NCBI GenBank assembly: GCA_041487355.1
Contig: JBGPND010000027.1
Coordinates: forward strand, 1-35,419
Length of the DNA: 35,419 nt
Origin: JAMXLO01 sp041487355
GTDB taxonomy: Bacteria; Pseudomonadota; Alphaproteobacteria; Acetobacterales; Acetobacteraceae
Direction of reading: 5' to 3'
This document shows positions 23,553-31,253 of this stretch, piece after piece. Under the pieces are notes generated by a model, which saw only the letters and a program-made list of their open reading frames with translations, did not search any database and was not told the DNA's origin. How positions within the stretch are numbered: position 1 is the first letter of the stretch; every line of letters starts with the position of its first letter. A program made the translations under genes and the position numbers.

Positions 23553-24485
23553 ATGCATTTTCTGGTGACCGGCGGGGCTGGCTATATCGGCTCCACGCTT
23601 GTGCCGACGCTTCTGCAACGTGGCCATCGGGTTACGGTGCTGGATACCTTCGCCGCCGGCGATGCCTGTCTCGCGCAGTGCTGCCGCTACGAAACATTCG
23701 AGCCGGTGCGTGGCGACGCCCGCGACATGCGGGTGGTTGAACCGCTGCTGAAGCAGGCCGACGCGGTGATCCCGCTGGCCGCCCTGGTCGGCGCACCGCT
23801 CTGCGCCCGTGACGAGATCGGCGCCGTCAGCCTGAACCGTGACGCAGTCGCCAATCTCGCCAAACGTGTCTCGCGCGAGCAGCTTGTCATCTATCCGACC
23901 ACCAACAGCGGCTATGGCGTCGGTGATGCGAATTCGTATTGCACCGAAGAGTCGCCGCTGCGGCCGGTTTCGTTATATGGCCGCACCAAGGTCGAGGCCG
24001 AGCAGGCGGTGTTGGAAACGTCCCGGGGCGTCTCGCTGCGTCTTGCCACGGTGTTCGGCATGTCGCCCCGCATGCGGCTCGATCTGCTGGTCAATGACTT
24101 CACCTGGCGCGCGGTGACCGACCGGGCGGTGGTGCTGTTCGAGGCGCATTTCCGCCGCAACTACATCCATGTGCGGGATGTGGTGAAGGCGTTCCTGCAT
24201 GCCGCGGAGAACTATGCCACGATGCGTGGCGAGCCGTTCAACGTCGGCCTGTCCGAGGCGAATCTCACCAAGGCGCAGCTCTGCGAGCGCATCGCACGCC
24301 ACGTGCCCGGCTTCGTCTGGATGGAAGCCCCGGTCGGCGAAGACCCCGACAAGCGCGACTACCTCGTGTCCAATGAGAAGCTTGAGAAGACCGGTTGGCG
24401 CCCCGACGTGTCGCTGGATGCCGGCATCCTGGAGCTGGTGAAGGGGTTTCGCATGTTGCGCAACAGCCGCTTCGCCAATGTCTGA
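23553..24485 (+). CDS. NAD-dependent epimerase/dehydratase (extended SDR)
   Basis: A 310-residue extended short-chain dehydrogenase. The NAD-binding glycine motif GGAGYIG is at 7-13, acidic Asp31 after the second strand suggests NAD rather than NADP, and the catalytic pair is Tyr142 and Lys146 in LYGRTK, with Thr116/Thr117 in YPTTNSGYG. A C-terminal substrate cap follows (NYIHVRDVVKAFLHA). It would epimerise, dehydrate or reduce a nucleotide-activated sugar. The ATG at 23553 is preferred over 23532 because AAGGGAA lies just upstream and the protein then starts at the first beta-strand. It overlaps the C-methyltransferase gene by 8 bases and begins the second sugar module. Confidence 0.88.
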   Translation: MHFLVTGGAGYIGSTLVPTLLQRGHRVTVLDTFAAGDACLAQCCRYETFEPVRGDARDMRVVEPLLKQADAVIPLAALVGAPLCARDEIGAVSLNRDAVANLAKRVSREQLVIYPTTNSGYGVGDANSYCTEESPLRPVSLYGRTKVEAEQAVLETSRGVSLRLATVFGMSPRMRLDLLVNDFTWRAVTDRAVVLFEAHFRRNYIHVRDVVKAFLHAAENYATMRGEPFNVGLSEANLTKAQLCERIARHVPGFVWMEAPVGEDPDKRDYLVSNEKLEKTGWRPDVSLDAGILELVKGFRMLRNSRFANV

Positions 24486-25749
24486 GCGGCTGATCGTTCC
24501 CCCACCGGGGCAAATGCTCGACATGGAGTGCCGATGCTGTGGCGGGCGACGCGTCGAGCTGGTGATCGATCTGGGCGACCAGCCGCACTGCAACCGTCTC
24601 GTGCATCCTGATCTGCCTGCGGGCACCGAGCCTGCCTATCCGCTGCGTCTCGGCTTTTGCCGCGACTGCACGATGGTGCAGATCGACCACACCATCCCGA
24701 AGGAATCGATGTTCACCGAATACCCTTACGTATCGGGGACAACGAAGACACTGCCGGAGCATTTCCACCAGACTGCGGCGCGCATCGAAGCTGCCTATGG
24801 GCTCGGGCCGCGCGACCTCGTGGTGGATATCGGCAGCAACGACGGAACCTGGCTCAGGCAGTACGCACCGTTTGGCTGTCGTGTCCTGGGGGTGGAAGCG
24901 GCGGCCAACGTGGCGCGGATCGCCCATGACGCGGGCGTGCCGACCTGGAACCGATTCTTCAACGAGGACTGCGCGCGTGACATTCTGCAGGAGCACGGTC
25001 CGGCCAAGGTGATCACCGCGGCGGGCGTGTTTTTTCACCTTGAGGAACTGCACAGCGTCGTGCGCGGGATCGAGGCGCTTCTGGCAGACGATGGGGTCTT
25101 CGTCGTGCAGGCGATCTACCTCGGCGGCATGGTGGAGAACACCGCGTTCGATCAGATCTATCACGAACACCTGTGCTACTACACGCTGCGCTCGCTTTCG
25201 GCGCTGCTGGCACGCCATGGCCTGGAAGTGTTCGATGCCAGCCTGGTGCCGATCCATGGCGGATCGATCGAGGCGCACGTCGCCCGTAAGGGTGTGCGCC
25301 GCGTGCGGGAGTCGGTGCATCGGCTGCAGGCAGCCGAGGCGGCGAAGGGGTTCGGCAGCATCGATACCTATCGCCGCTTTGCCGGGAATGTGCTGTCGCT
25401 GCGCAACCGGCTGCTCACGCTGCTTGCCGAGTATCGTGAAGCGGGCCGATCGGTCTGGGCCTATGGCGCGCCTGCGAAGGGTGCCACGCTGCTCAACAGC
25501 TTCGGCATCGGCCCGCAACTCGTGCAGAAGGCCGTGGAGAAGAATCCGATGAAAATCGGCTTGGCAATTCCCGGCGCACGGATACCGATCGAGGATGAGG
25601 CAGGTCAGCGGCCGGATGCCTATCTCGTGCTCGCCTGGAACTTCATCGACGAATTCGTACGGAAGGAACGGGACTGGCTGTCCTCCGGTGGTCAGTTCAT
25701 CGTGCCGATTCCCGAAGTGAAGGTCATCGGAGCGAAATCGCTTGCATGA
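24478..25749 (+). CDS. Sugar C-methyltransferase (TylCIII/NovU/TcaB9 type)
   Basis: A 423-residue enzyme with the three-domain layout of NDP-sugar C-methyltransferases. The N-terminal zinc-binding part uses Cys18, Cys21, Cys61 and Cys64. The SAM domain has VDIGSNDGTWL near 116-126. The C-terminal nucleotide-sugar domain has YGAPAKGATLLNSFGI. The catalytic YHEH tetrad (Tyr228 to His231) matches the Tyr/Glu/His group that deprotonates next to a keto group in TcaB9. It should therefore add a methyl group to carbon 3 (or 5) of an NDP-4-keto-deoxysugar, making a branched-chain sugar. Flanking SDR genes overlap it by 8 and 4 bases and could supply the keto substrate and reduce the product. Confidence 0.9.
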   Translation: MSERLIVPPPGQMLDMECRCCGGRRVELVIDLGDQPHCNRLVHPDLPAGTEPAYPLRLGFCRDCTMVQIDHTIPKESMFTEYPYVSGTTKTLPEHFHQTAARIEAAYGLGPRDLVVDIGSNDGTWLRQYAPFGCRVLGVEAAANVARIAHDAGVPTWNRFFNEDCARDILQEHGPAKVITAAGVFFHLEELHSVVRGIEALLADDGVFVVQAIYLGGMVENTAFDQIYHEHLCYYTLRSLSALLARHGLEVFDASLVPIHGGSIEAHVARKGVRRVRESVHRLQAAEAAKGFGSIDTYRRFAGNVLSLRNRLLTLLAEYREAGRSVWAYGAPAKGATLLNSFGIGPQLVQKAVEKNPMKIGLAIPGARIPIEDEAGQRPDAYLVLAWNFIDEFVRKERDWLSSGGQFIVPIPEVKVIGAKSLA

Positions 25750-26696
25750 GCCTGCCTGACGCCGTCGTCCTGTTCGGCGCCAGTGGCTTCGTCGGTCGCA
25801 ACATCGTCGAGGCGCTGCGTGGCCGCCTGGAATGCCTGGTCGGAGTCAACACGTCCGGCCGAGCGGTGGACGGCTGCACTCGCACGGTCGCTGTTTCGGC
25901 CATTGACGAGATCCCCGCGCTGCCGCGTCGAACGCTCGTCATCCACGTCGCGGCCTTCCGCTACTTCGCCTCACGTTTCGCCCGCCAGCAGGCGGACATC
26001 GTCTCGATCAATATCGACCTCACCAATCTGGTGTATCGCTTCGCGCTGGCACGCGGCATCAGCGAGTTGCGCGTTGCCAGCAGTTCGGCCGTCTATCCCG
26101 CCGCGTGGCCAGTGCTGGACGATGGCGCGCCGATCGACCTCAACCTGTGGCCGCACGAGGGCGAAGCGGCCTATGCCTGGTCGAAGCGCTGGGGCGAGCT
26201 CGCCGCCGAGCTTTGGCGCAGGTGCGCTGGTGTCAACACGATCAGCTTCCGCCTGACGAACCCGTACGGGCCATACGATACCTCGGACGAGAGCGAGGCG
26301 CATGTTGCCACGGCCTTCGCAATCCGCGCGCTTGGCACTGCGCCCGAATTCGAGGTCCGCGGTGATCCGGCCGCCGAACGCGACTTCGTATTCGCCGGCG
26401 ACGTCGCCGCGACGTTCGTCGCGTCACTGTCACTGGAAGGCGTGACCGATGCGGTGAATTGCGCGGCCGGTCAGACCACCCGGATCGACGATCTGGCCCG
26501 CGCCGCCATGCGGGCCGCCGGGCGCGAACGCGAGCTGCGCACGCATCCGCCGCCACCTGGGGCCAATCCAGGCGTGAAGATCAGGCGCGCCACCGCGGCC
26601 CGGTTGCGCGCATTGCTGCCCGGCCTGCCGCCATTCCGTTCCCTGGAGGACGGTATGTGGGAAACCGTGGCATGGTATCGCGATGCCCTACACTGA
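25746..26696 (+). CDS. NAD(P)-dependent SDR, sugar epimerase/reductase
   Basis: A 316-residue extended SDR. The nucleotide motif GASGFVG is at 11-17, the active-site serine run is ASSSAVYP (111-118), and Tyr143/Lys147 lie in YAWSKRWGE. The later segment DFVFAGDVAATFVASL is the usual cap-domain strand. There is no acidic residue after strand 2 (VGVNTSGRA), so NADP may be preferred. In this context it is a candidate 4-ketoreductase or epimerase acting after the C-methyltransferase, with which it overlaps by 4 bases (ATGA). It overlaps the next, clearly related SDR by 14 bases. Exact reaction unknown. Confidence 0.86.
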   Translation: MSLPDAVVLFGASGFVGRNIVEALRGRLECLVGVNTSGRAVDGCTRTVAVSAIDEIPALPRRTLVIHVAAFRYFASRFARQQADIVSINIDLTNLVYRFALARGISELRVASSSAVYPAAWPVLDDGAPIDLNLWPHEGEAAYAWSKRWGELAAELWRRCAGVNTISFRLTNPYGPYDTSDESEAHVATAFAIRALGTAPEFEVRGDPAAERDFVFAGDVAATFVASLSLEGVTDAVNCAAGQTTRIDDLARAAMRAAGRERELRTHPPPPGANPGVKIRRATAARLRALLPGLPPFRSLEDGMWETVAWYRDALH

Positions 26697-27621
26697 TTCG
26701 CTCACGATCGTGCTGGGAGCCGATGGTTTCGTCGGCCGCCACCTCGTCGCGACCTGGCGCGCAAGGGGCTGGCCGGTCTATCCCGTCGGGCGCGCCGCCG
26801 GCGATTTCACCGATCCGGACATGCCGGACGCCGTGCTGCGCGAGGCTCCGAAGGCCGCACGCATCCTACACGCCGTGACCAGGCAGCGCACCGGTGCCAT
26901 CCAGTACGAGCTGCAAGGCGAGCTGCTGCGCGACAATGCCCGCATTCACTTGAACGTGATGGAGGCTTGGCGTCGGCATCAGCCAGAGGCGAAGCTGGTG
27001 TCGCTCGGCAGCTCCTGCATCTATCCGGAATCGGACAGCCCCATTCCGGAGAGCGCCTTTCGCTCCGGCCAGCCGCATCCCTCGGTGCGCGGCTACGCCC
27101 TGGCTAAGGAGGTCCTGGTCGTTGGATGCGAAACCTATGCGTCCCAGTATGGACTCCGATGGCTGCATTGCGTGCTGGCAACGATGTTCGGCCCTGGCGC
27201 ACACATCGAGACCCACCGCAGCCACTTCATGGCCGCGCTGATCGCTCGTGCCGCGGCAGCCAGACGCGCAGGCGCCTGGGAGTTCGAGGTCTGGGGAAAT
27301 CCCGATACGGTGCGCGATCTTCTCTATGTCACGGACCAGATCGATGCGATCATCGCCGCCGATGCGGCGTTCGAGAACACGATCGTGAACTGCACGCCCA
27401 ATGCACCGGTGACCATCGGCCAGTGTGCACGCGCGATTCTGCAGGCGCTGGAGTGGGATGCGCGGATTGTGCATCCGCCCGGCAGCTTCCAGGGAGCCGC
27501 CTACAAGAGCCTCGACTCGACCCGCCTGCTGGCGGCGACGCAATGGCGGCCGCGCGTCGCACTGGCGGACGGTGTCAGCCGCACACTCGATGCCGACTTC
27601 ACCGGAGAGCGCATGTCATGA
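26683..27621 (+). CDS. GDP-L-fucose-synthase-like SDR (epimerase/reductase)
   Basis: A 312-residue SDR closest in motif to GDP-fucose synthase (Fcl/WcaG): VSLGSSCIYPES near 106-116 and RGYALAKE with Tyr138/Lys142. The region resembles the bifunctional 3,5-epimerase/4-reductase, including the cysteine of SSCIYP that takes part in epimerisation. The nucleotide motif is GADGFVG, with Asp in place of the usual Ala/Thr. Related proteins in Campylobacter (MlghC/WcaG) reduce GDP-6-deoxy-heptoses. With the HddA-like kinase directly downstream (ATGA overlap), a GDP-heptose-derived substrate is plausible. No GDP-mannose 4,6-dehydratase is present in the window. Confidence 0.85.
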   Translation: MPYTDSLTIVLGADGFVGRHLVATWRARGWPVYPVGRAAGDFTDPDMPDAVLREAPKAARILHAVTRQRTGAIQYELQGELLRDNARIHLNVMEAWRRHQPEAKLVSLGSSCIYPESDSPIPESAFRSGQPHPSVRGYALAKEVLVVGCETYASQYGLRWLHCVLATMFGPGAHIETHRSHFMAALIARAAAARRAGAWEFEVWGNPDTVRDLLYVTDQIDAIIAADAAFENTIVNCTPNAPVTIGQCARAILQALEWDARIVHPPGSFQGAAYKSLDSTRLLAATQWRPRVALADGVSRTLDADFTGERMS

Positions 27622-28610
27622 TGACCGTCTCTCGCACTCCGCTGCGCGTCAGCTTCTTCGGTGGCGGCACCGACTACCCGGAATACTATGAACGCGCCCG
27701 GGGTGCCGTGCTCGGCATGGCGATCGACAAATATGTCTACATCTCCGGTTTGCGGCTGACTTCGGTGCTCGACTACCGCTACCGCGTGAGCTACTCGCGG
27801 ATCGAGACCGTGACTGATGTGCGCGATCTGCAGCACCCCGTGGTGCGCAGCGTCATTCAGCATTTCGAACTGCTCGACGCGCTCGACCTCTCCATCATGG
27901 CCGACCTTCCCGCGCGCAGCGGGCTTGGCAGCTCATCATCGTTCACCGTGGGGCTGATCAATCTGGTTCATGCGCTGCAGAAACGGCCGATCACCAAGCT
28001 GGATCTCGCGCGGAACGCGGTGTTCGTCGAGCGTGAGCTGCTGCACGAGAATGTCGGCGTGCAGGACCAATATCACGCCGCATTCGGCGGGTTGAACCGG
28101 TTCGAGTTCACGTCCGGGCGGACGCGCATCGAGCCGGTACAGATGACGGCGCCCTGCCTTGCAGCGCTGACGGCCTCGATGTTCCTGCTCTACACCGGCG
28201 TGACCCGATTTGCCTCGGAAACCGTGGAGGAACAGATTGAGCGCACGAGGAACCACACGGTGGATAACGAGCTGTCGCATCTGCTCGCTCTGGTCGATCA
28301 GGCGGTGGACGTTCTGGAGGGAGACGATCCGGACAATCTGCTGAATGTGTTCGGCGCAATGCTGCACGACGGATGGGAGACGAAGAAGCGGCTCTCGTCG
28401 AAAGTCAGCCTGCCGCACATCGATGCATTGTACGACGCGGCGCGCGCGGCCGGCGGCCTGGGTGGCAAACTCTGCGGCGCGGGGGGCGGCGGGTTTCTGC
28501 TGATGTTGGTGCCGCCGCAGCGACAAGCCAGGTTCCTGGAGCAGATGCGGGATGTCGCCGTGATCCCGATCGGCATCGACACCATCGGGTCCACGATCCT
28601 GACTGGTTGA
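27618..28610 (+). CDS. GHMP-family sugar kinase, HddA-like
   Basis: A 330-residue GHMP kinase. It starts SRTPLRVSFFGGGTDYPEYYE, the signature of D-glycero-alpha-D-manno-heptose-7-phosphate kinase and its relatives. The ATP-binding loop LPARSGLGSSSSFTVGL is at 97-113, and the C-terminal motif is KLCGAGGGGFLLML. HddA phosphorylates heptose-7-phosphate at C1 on the GDP-heptose route. Homologues also act on other sugars, so the substrate is inferred. The ATG at 27618 overlaps the preceding stop (ATGA); an adjacent ATG at 27621 is possible. GmhA, GmhB and HddC, the other steps of the route, are not in the window. Last gene of the second sugar module. Confidence 0.87.
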   Translation: MMTVSRTPLRVSFFGGGTDYPEYYERARGAVLGMAIDKYVYISGLRLTSVLDYRYRVSYSRIETVTDVRDLQHPVVRSVIQHFELLDALDLSIMADLPARSGLGSSSSFTVGLINLVHALQKRPITKLDLARNAVFVERELLHENVGVQDQYHAAFGGLNRFEFTSGRTRIEPVQMTAPCLAALTASMFLLYTGVTRFASETVEEQIERTRNHTVDNELSHLLALVDQAVDVLEGDDPDNLLNVFGAMLHDGWETKKRLSSKVSLPHIDALYDAARAAGGLGGKLCGAGGGGFLLMLVPPQRQARFLEQMRDVAVIPIGIDTIGSTILTG

Positions 28611-28654
28611 GCTCCCGACTTCAGGATGCAACCCGGGGACATCTCGCCGGCACA

Positions 28655-28680
28655 TTTCGCTGTACACGCCTACAGCGGAA
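28655..28680. terminator. Hairpin between convergent GHMP kinase and CapA genes
   Basis: TTTCGCTGTA and TACAGCGGAA form a 10-pair stem with one G-T pair around a 6-base loop. It spans the stop codon of the CapA gene and faces the end of the kinase gene. No T-run follows on either strand, so it is only a candidate bidirectional terminator. Confidence 0.33.
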
Positions 28681-29707
28681 TCACGATCTCGTCATCCTGC
28701 GGGATGAAAATCGTGCCATAACCAGCGCTGCGCTGTCTGATGTCGCCCAGTTCAGCACCTTCCTCCGCCAGCCGGCAGGGCACGGTTTCGTTGCGCGCAT
28801 TATGGCGAACGAACCTGAAGCTGACCCGCTCCATTGTTCGCGCAGTGCAGGACAGCCGGACCATCATGCCGATCCAGTCGCCATGCCTGCGCCCGCCATG
28901 GCCGGTGTGGAACGAGAAGCTGCCCAGGCCGTAGAAGATCGGCTTGCCGCGATACACCTCCACCGGCAGCGAATAATGCGGGCCGTGCCCGATGACGACA
29001 TCGGCACCGGCGTCGATCGCCGTGTGGCCGATCTCGCGCATATACGCGAGCACGTCCTTGTGCAGTCCCCAGTGACAGGAGGCGACGACGAAATCGGCCT
29101 TTGCGCGCAGACTGGCGATGTCATCGGTGAAGGCACGCAGATAGTCCGGGTCGGCCCAGGTGATGATCACCGGCGGTATTCCCGGGCGGTTGAGCGGCGG
29201 GATTTCCGGCCGTGTCTTGTGCATCGGCACCTGATAGGCGGTGTGGGCGCGGATGACCGCGATGCCGCTGGAATTCGGTCCGGCCTCGTGGTTGGTCGGC
29301 CAATGGACCGAGCTGCGTTGCAGGAAGCCGTAGCGCAGCCCGTTGCGTTCCACGACGATCGGTGCGCGTGCCGTTGCGACGTTCGCCCCGGCCCCGGTGT
29401 GCGTGATGCCAAGCTCGTCCAGGCGGCCAATGGATGCGGTGATCGCCGCGTCGCCATAGTTCACGTTGTTGGCGATGCCGACCGCGGCGATACCGGCCAG
29501 AAGCAGCGTTTCGCCACCGGTGATCGGGGATGCGAAGAAGCCTTCATTCTCCACCGCATGCCCCGATGGCGGATCGTAAAGACAGCATTCCAGATTGCTG
29601 AACACGATGTCGGCTGCGCGGAAATCCTCCCGCACGCGCGCGAAGGGCACAGCCGGGTCGTCGACGTTCATCAGGTTGACGTCGCCGGTCAGAATCATCG
29701 TTCCCAT
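28670..29707 (-). CDS. CapA family (poly-gamma-glutamate/capsule synthesis type) metallophosphatase-like protein
   Basis: A 345-residue protein of the CapA family, calcineurin-like in fold. Family blocks in order: LTGDVNLM at the N-terminus, DIVFSNLECCL, GIANNVNYGDAAI, VASCHWGLHKD and VIGHGPHYSLPVEVY. CapA proteins take part in making or anchoring poly-gamma-glutamate and are also found in polysaccharide loci with unclear roles. The usual NNH metal-site motif reads NNV here, so one expected histidine is missing. There is no signal peptide or membrane segment, unlike many CapA proteins. The start ATG is 86 bases from the divergent CoA-transferase start; the 3' end converges on the GHMP kinase gene. 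Confidence 0.82.
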   Translation of the reverse strand: MGTMILTGDVNLMNVDDPAVPFARVREDFRAADIVFSNLECCLYDPPSGHAVENEGFFASPITGGETLLLAGIAAVGIANNVNYGDAAITASIGRLDELGITHTGAGANVATARAPIVVERNGLRYGFLQRSSVHWPTNHEAGPNSSGIAVIRAHTAYQVPMHKTRPEIPPLNRPGIPPVIITWADPDYLRAFTDDIASLRAKADFVVASCHWGLHKDVLAYMREIGHTAIDAGADVVIGHGPHYSLPVEVYRGKPIFYGLGSFSFHTGHGGRRHGDWIGMMVRLSCTARTMERVSFRFVRHNARNETVPCRLAEEGAELGDIRQRSAGYGTIFIPQDDEIVIPL

Positions 29708-29793
29708 CCGGCGACCCTACCGGCGTTGCACGGCATTGCCAATCAGCGGGCACAAGCAGCAACCTTCGCCGGTAAATGTGCATGGAGGGGGAG

Positions 29794-30975
29794 ATGCAGG
29801 GCGGCCCGCTCGCCGGCATTCGCGTGATCGATCTGACAACGGTCGTGCTTGGGCCATTCGCCACACAGCTCCTGGGCGACATGGGCGCCGATGTGATCAA
29901 GGTGGAATCGCCTGATGGCGACAATTGCCGCTGGATCGGGCCGAGCCGCACCAGGGGAATGGGCGCCTACTTCGCCATGCTCAACCGGAACAAGCGGAGC
30001 GTGGTGCTGGACCTGAAGCGGCCGGCGGCGAAGGATGCGCTGCTGCGGCTGGTCGATGGTGCGGACGTGTTCGTGCACAACATGCGGCTCGGCGCCGCGG
30101 AACGGCTGGGCCTCGGTTACGCCAGCCTGTCGGCGCGCAACCAGCGGCTTGTCTATGCCTGTGCCTCGGGATTTCGCAAGGGCAGCAGCAAGCAGGAGCA
30201 TCCCGCGTTCGACGACCTGATCCAGGGGATGAGCGGGCTTGCCGCGTTGAACGCCGGGCCTGATGGCGCGCCGCGCTACGTGCCGAGCGTGGTGGTGGAC
30301 AAGCTGACCGGACAGATGCTCGCGTCGATGATCGGCATGGCGCTGTTTCACCGCGAACGCACGGGGCAGGGGCAGGAAGTGCATGTGCCGATGCTCGAGA
30401 CGATGCTGTCCTTCCTGCTGGTCGAGCATCTGTGGGGCGCGGTACTCAACCAGCCGGAACTGGGCCTCGGCTATCCACGCATGCTGACGCCGCATCGGCG
30501 GCCGTACGCGACGAAGGATGGCTACATCTCGGTCATCGCGGTGAGCGACGCGCACTGGGGCCGGTTGTTCGAGGCGATGGGCCGAGCGGCGCTGATCGAT
30601 GATCCGCGCTTCGCGACGATTGCGGCACGGTCGGATAACGTGGATGCGCTGTATGCGGTGCTGGCCGAAGGGATGCGCGAGCGCACTATGGCGGAATGGT
30701 TGACGGTACTGGGCGCGCTCGACATTCCCTGCGGGCCGGTCAACACGCTGGAGGACCTGCTGCAAGACGAGTACCTGCGAGAGACAGGATTCTTCCAGCA
30801 CATGCAGCATCCGCTCGACGGTGAAGTCACCCTCACGGCAATACCGGCGCGGTTCTCTGCCAGTCCGCCTTCCGTGCGCAGGCTATGGCCGGCGCTCGGT
30901 CAGCATACCGAGGAGGTCTTGCGCGAGATCGGCTGCGACGAGCACGAGATACAGGTGATCACCGGCGCCGGTTGA
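29794..30975 (+). CDS. CaiB/BaiF family (family III) CoA-transferase
   Basis: A 393-residue cytosolic enzyme that moves CoA between carboxylic acids. Signatures: LAGIRVIDLTTVVLGPFATQLLGDMGADVIKVE at the N-terminus, NRNKRSVVLDLK, and the catalytic aspartate Asp140 in AFDDLIQGMSGL, equivalent to Asp169 of formyl-CoA transferase. The C-terminal motif IPCGPVNTLEDLLQD is also typical. The ATG at 29794 is chosen for the strong GGAGGGGG ribosome-binding site ending about 6 bases upstream; ATGs at 29776 and 29782 are alternatives. The substrate acid is unknown. Within a glycan locus it may be an unrelated catabolic gene, or it could activate an acid used as a sugar substituent. Confidence 0.92.
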   Translation: MQGGPLAGIRVIDLTTVVLGPFATQLLGDMGADVIKVESPDGDNCRWIGPSRTRGMGAYFAMLNRNKRSVVLDLKRPAAKDALLRLVDGADVFVHNMRLGAAERLGLGYASLSARNQRLVYACASGFRKGSSKQEHPAFDDLIQGMSGLAALNAGPDGAPRYVPSVVVDKLTGQMLASMIGMALFHRERTGQGQEVHVPMLETMLSFLLVEHLWGAVLNQPELGLGYPRMLTPHRRPYATKDGYISVIAVSDAHWGRLFEAMGRAALIDDPRFATIAARSDNVDALYAVLAEGMRERTMAEWLTVLGALDIPCGPVNTLEDLLQDEYLRETGFFQHMQHPLDGEVTLTAIPARFSASPPSVRRLWPALGQHTEEVLREIGCDEHEIQVITGAG

Positions 30976-31058
30976 TGCCAACGGCATAGTCAAACACCGA
31001 CGACGGCATGAGCCCCTCGCAAGCTTATACCGCCGAGCGCAGGTCCTGACTTGTAATC

Positions 31059-31108
31059 GTCATTCCCGCGAAGCGTGTCCCCGCGAAGGCGGGGAGCGGG
31101 AACCCAGA
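31059..31108. repeat. REP-like palindromic repeat, left unit
   Basis: The unit begins GTCATTCCCGCG and ends GCGGGAACCCAGA. It holds two nested hairpins: outer TTCCCGC/GCGGGAA (31063-31069 and 31096-31102) and inner TCCCCGC/GCGGGGA (31078-31084 and 31089-31095) with a GAAG loop. The GTCATTCCCGCG...CCAG form is a well-known extragenic palindrome in proteobacteria. It lies 83 bases after the CoA-transferase stop and pairs with an inverted unit at 31195. Confidence 0.72.
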
Positions 31109-31194
31109 GCCGAAACAAAAATGCCGGTCTCATTGGATGCCCGCATTCGAGCGTGTGAATGGATCAATCTCTGCCCCACGCGTGACGGTGACCC

Positions 31195-31221
31195 CTGGGT
31201 CCCCGCATGCGCGGGGATGAC
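31195..31221. repeat. REP-like palindromic repeat, right unit (inverted)
   Basis: CTGGGTCCCCGC, ATGC, GCGGGGATGAC form a short palindrome whose reverse complement starts GTCATCCCCGCG and ends CCAG, like the left unit at 31059. The two units face each other about 86 bases apart, the layout of a REP doublet. It lies 32 bases beyond the end of the FkbM methyltransferase gene, so the doublet separates two convergent genes. Confidence 0.7.
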
Positions 31222-31253
31222 AACCTATGCACCGAGCGTTGACACTGCCGCAG

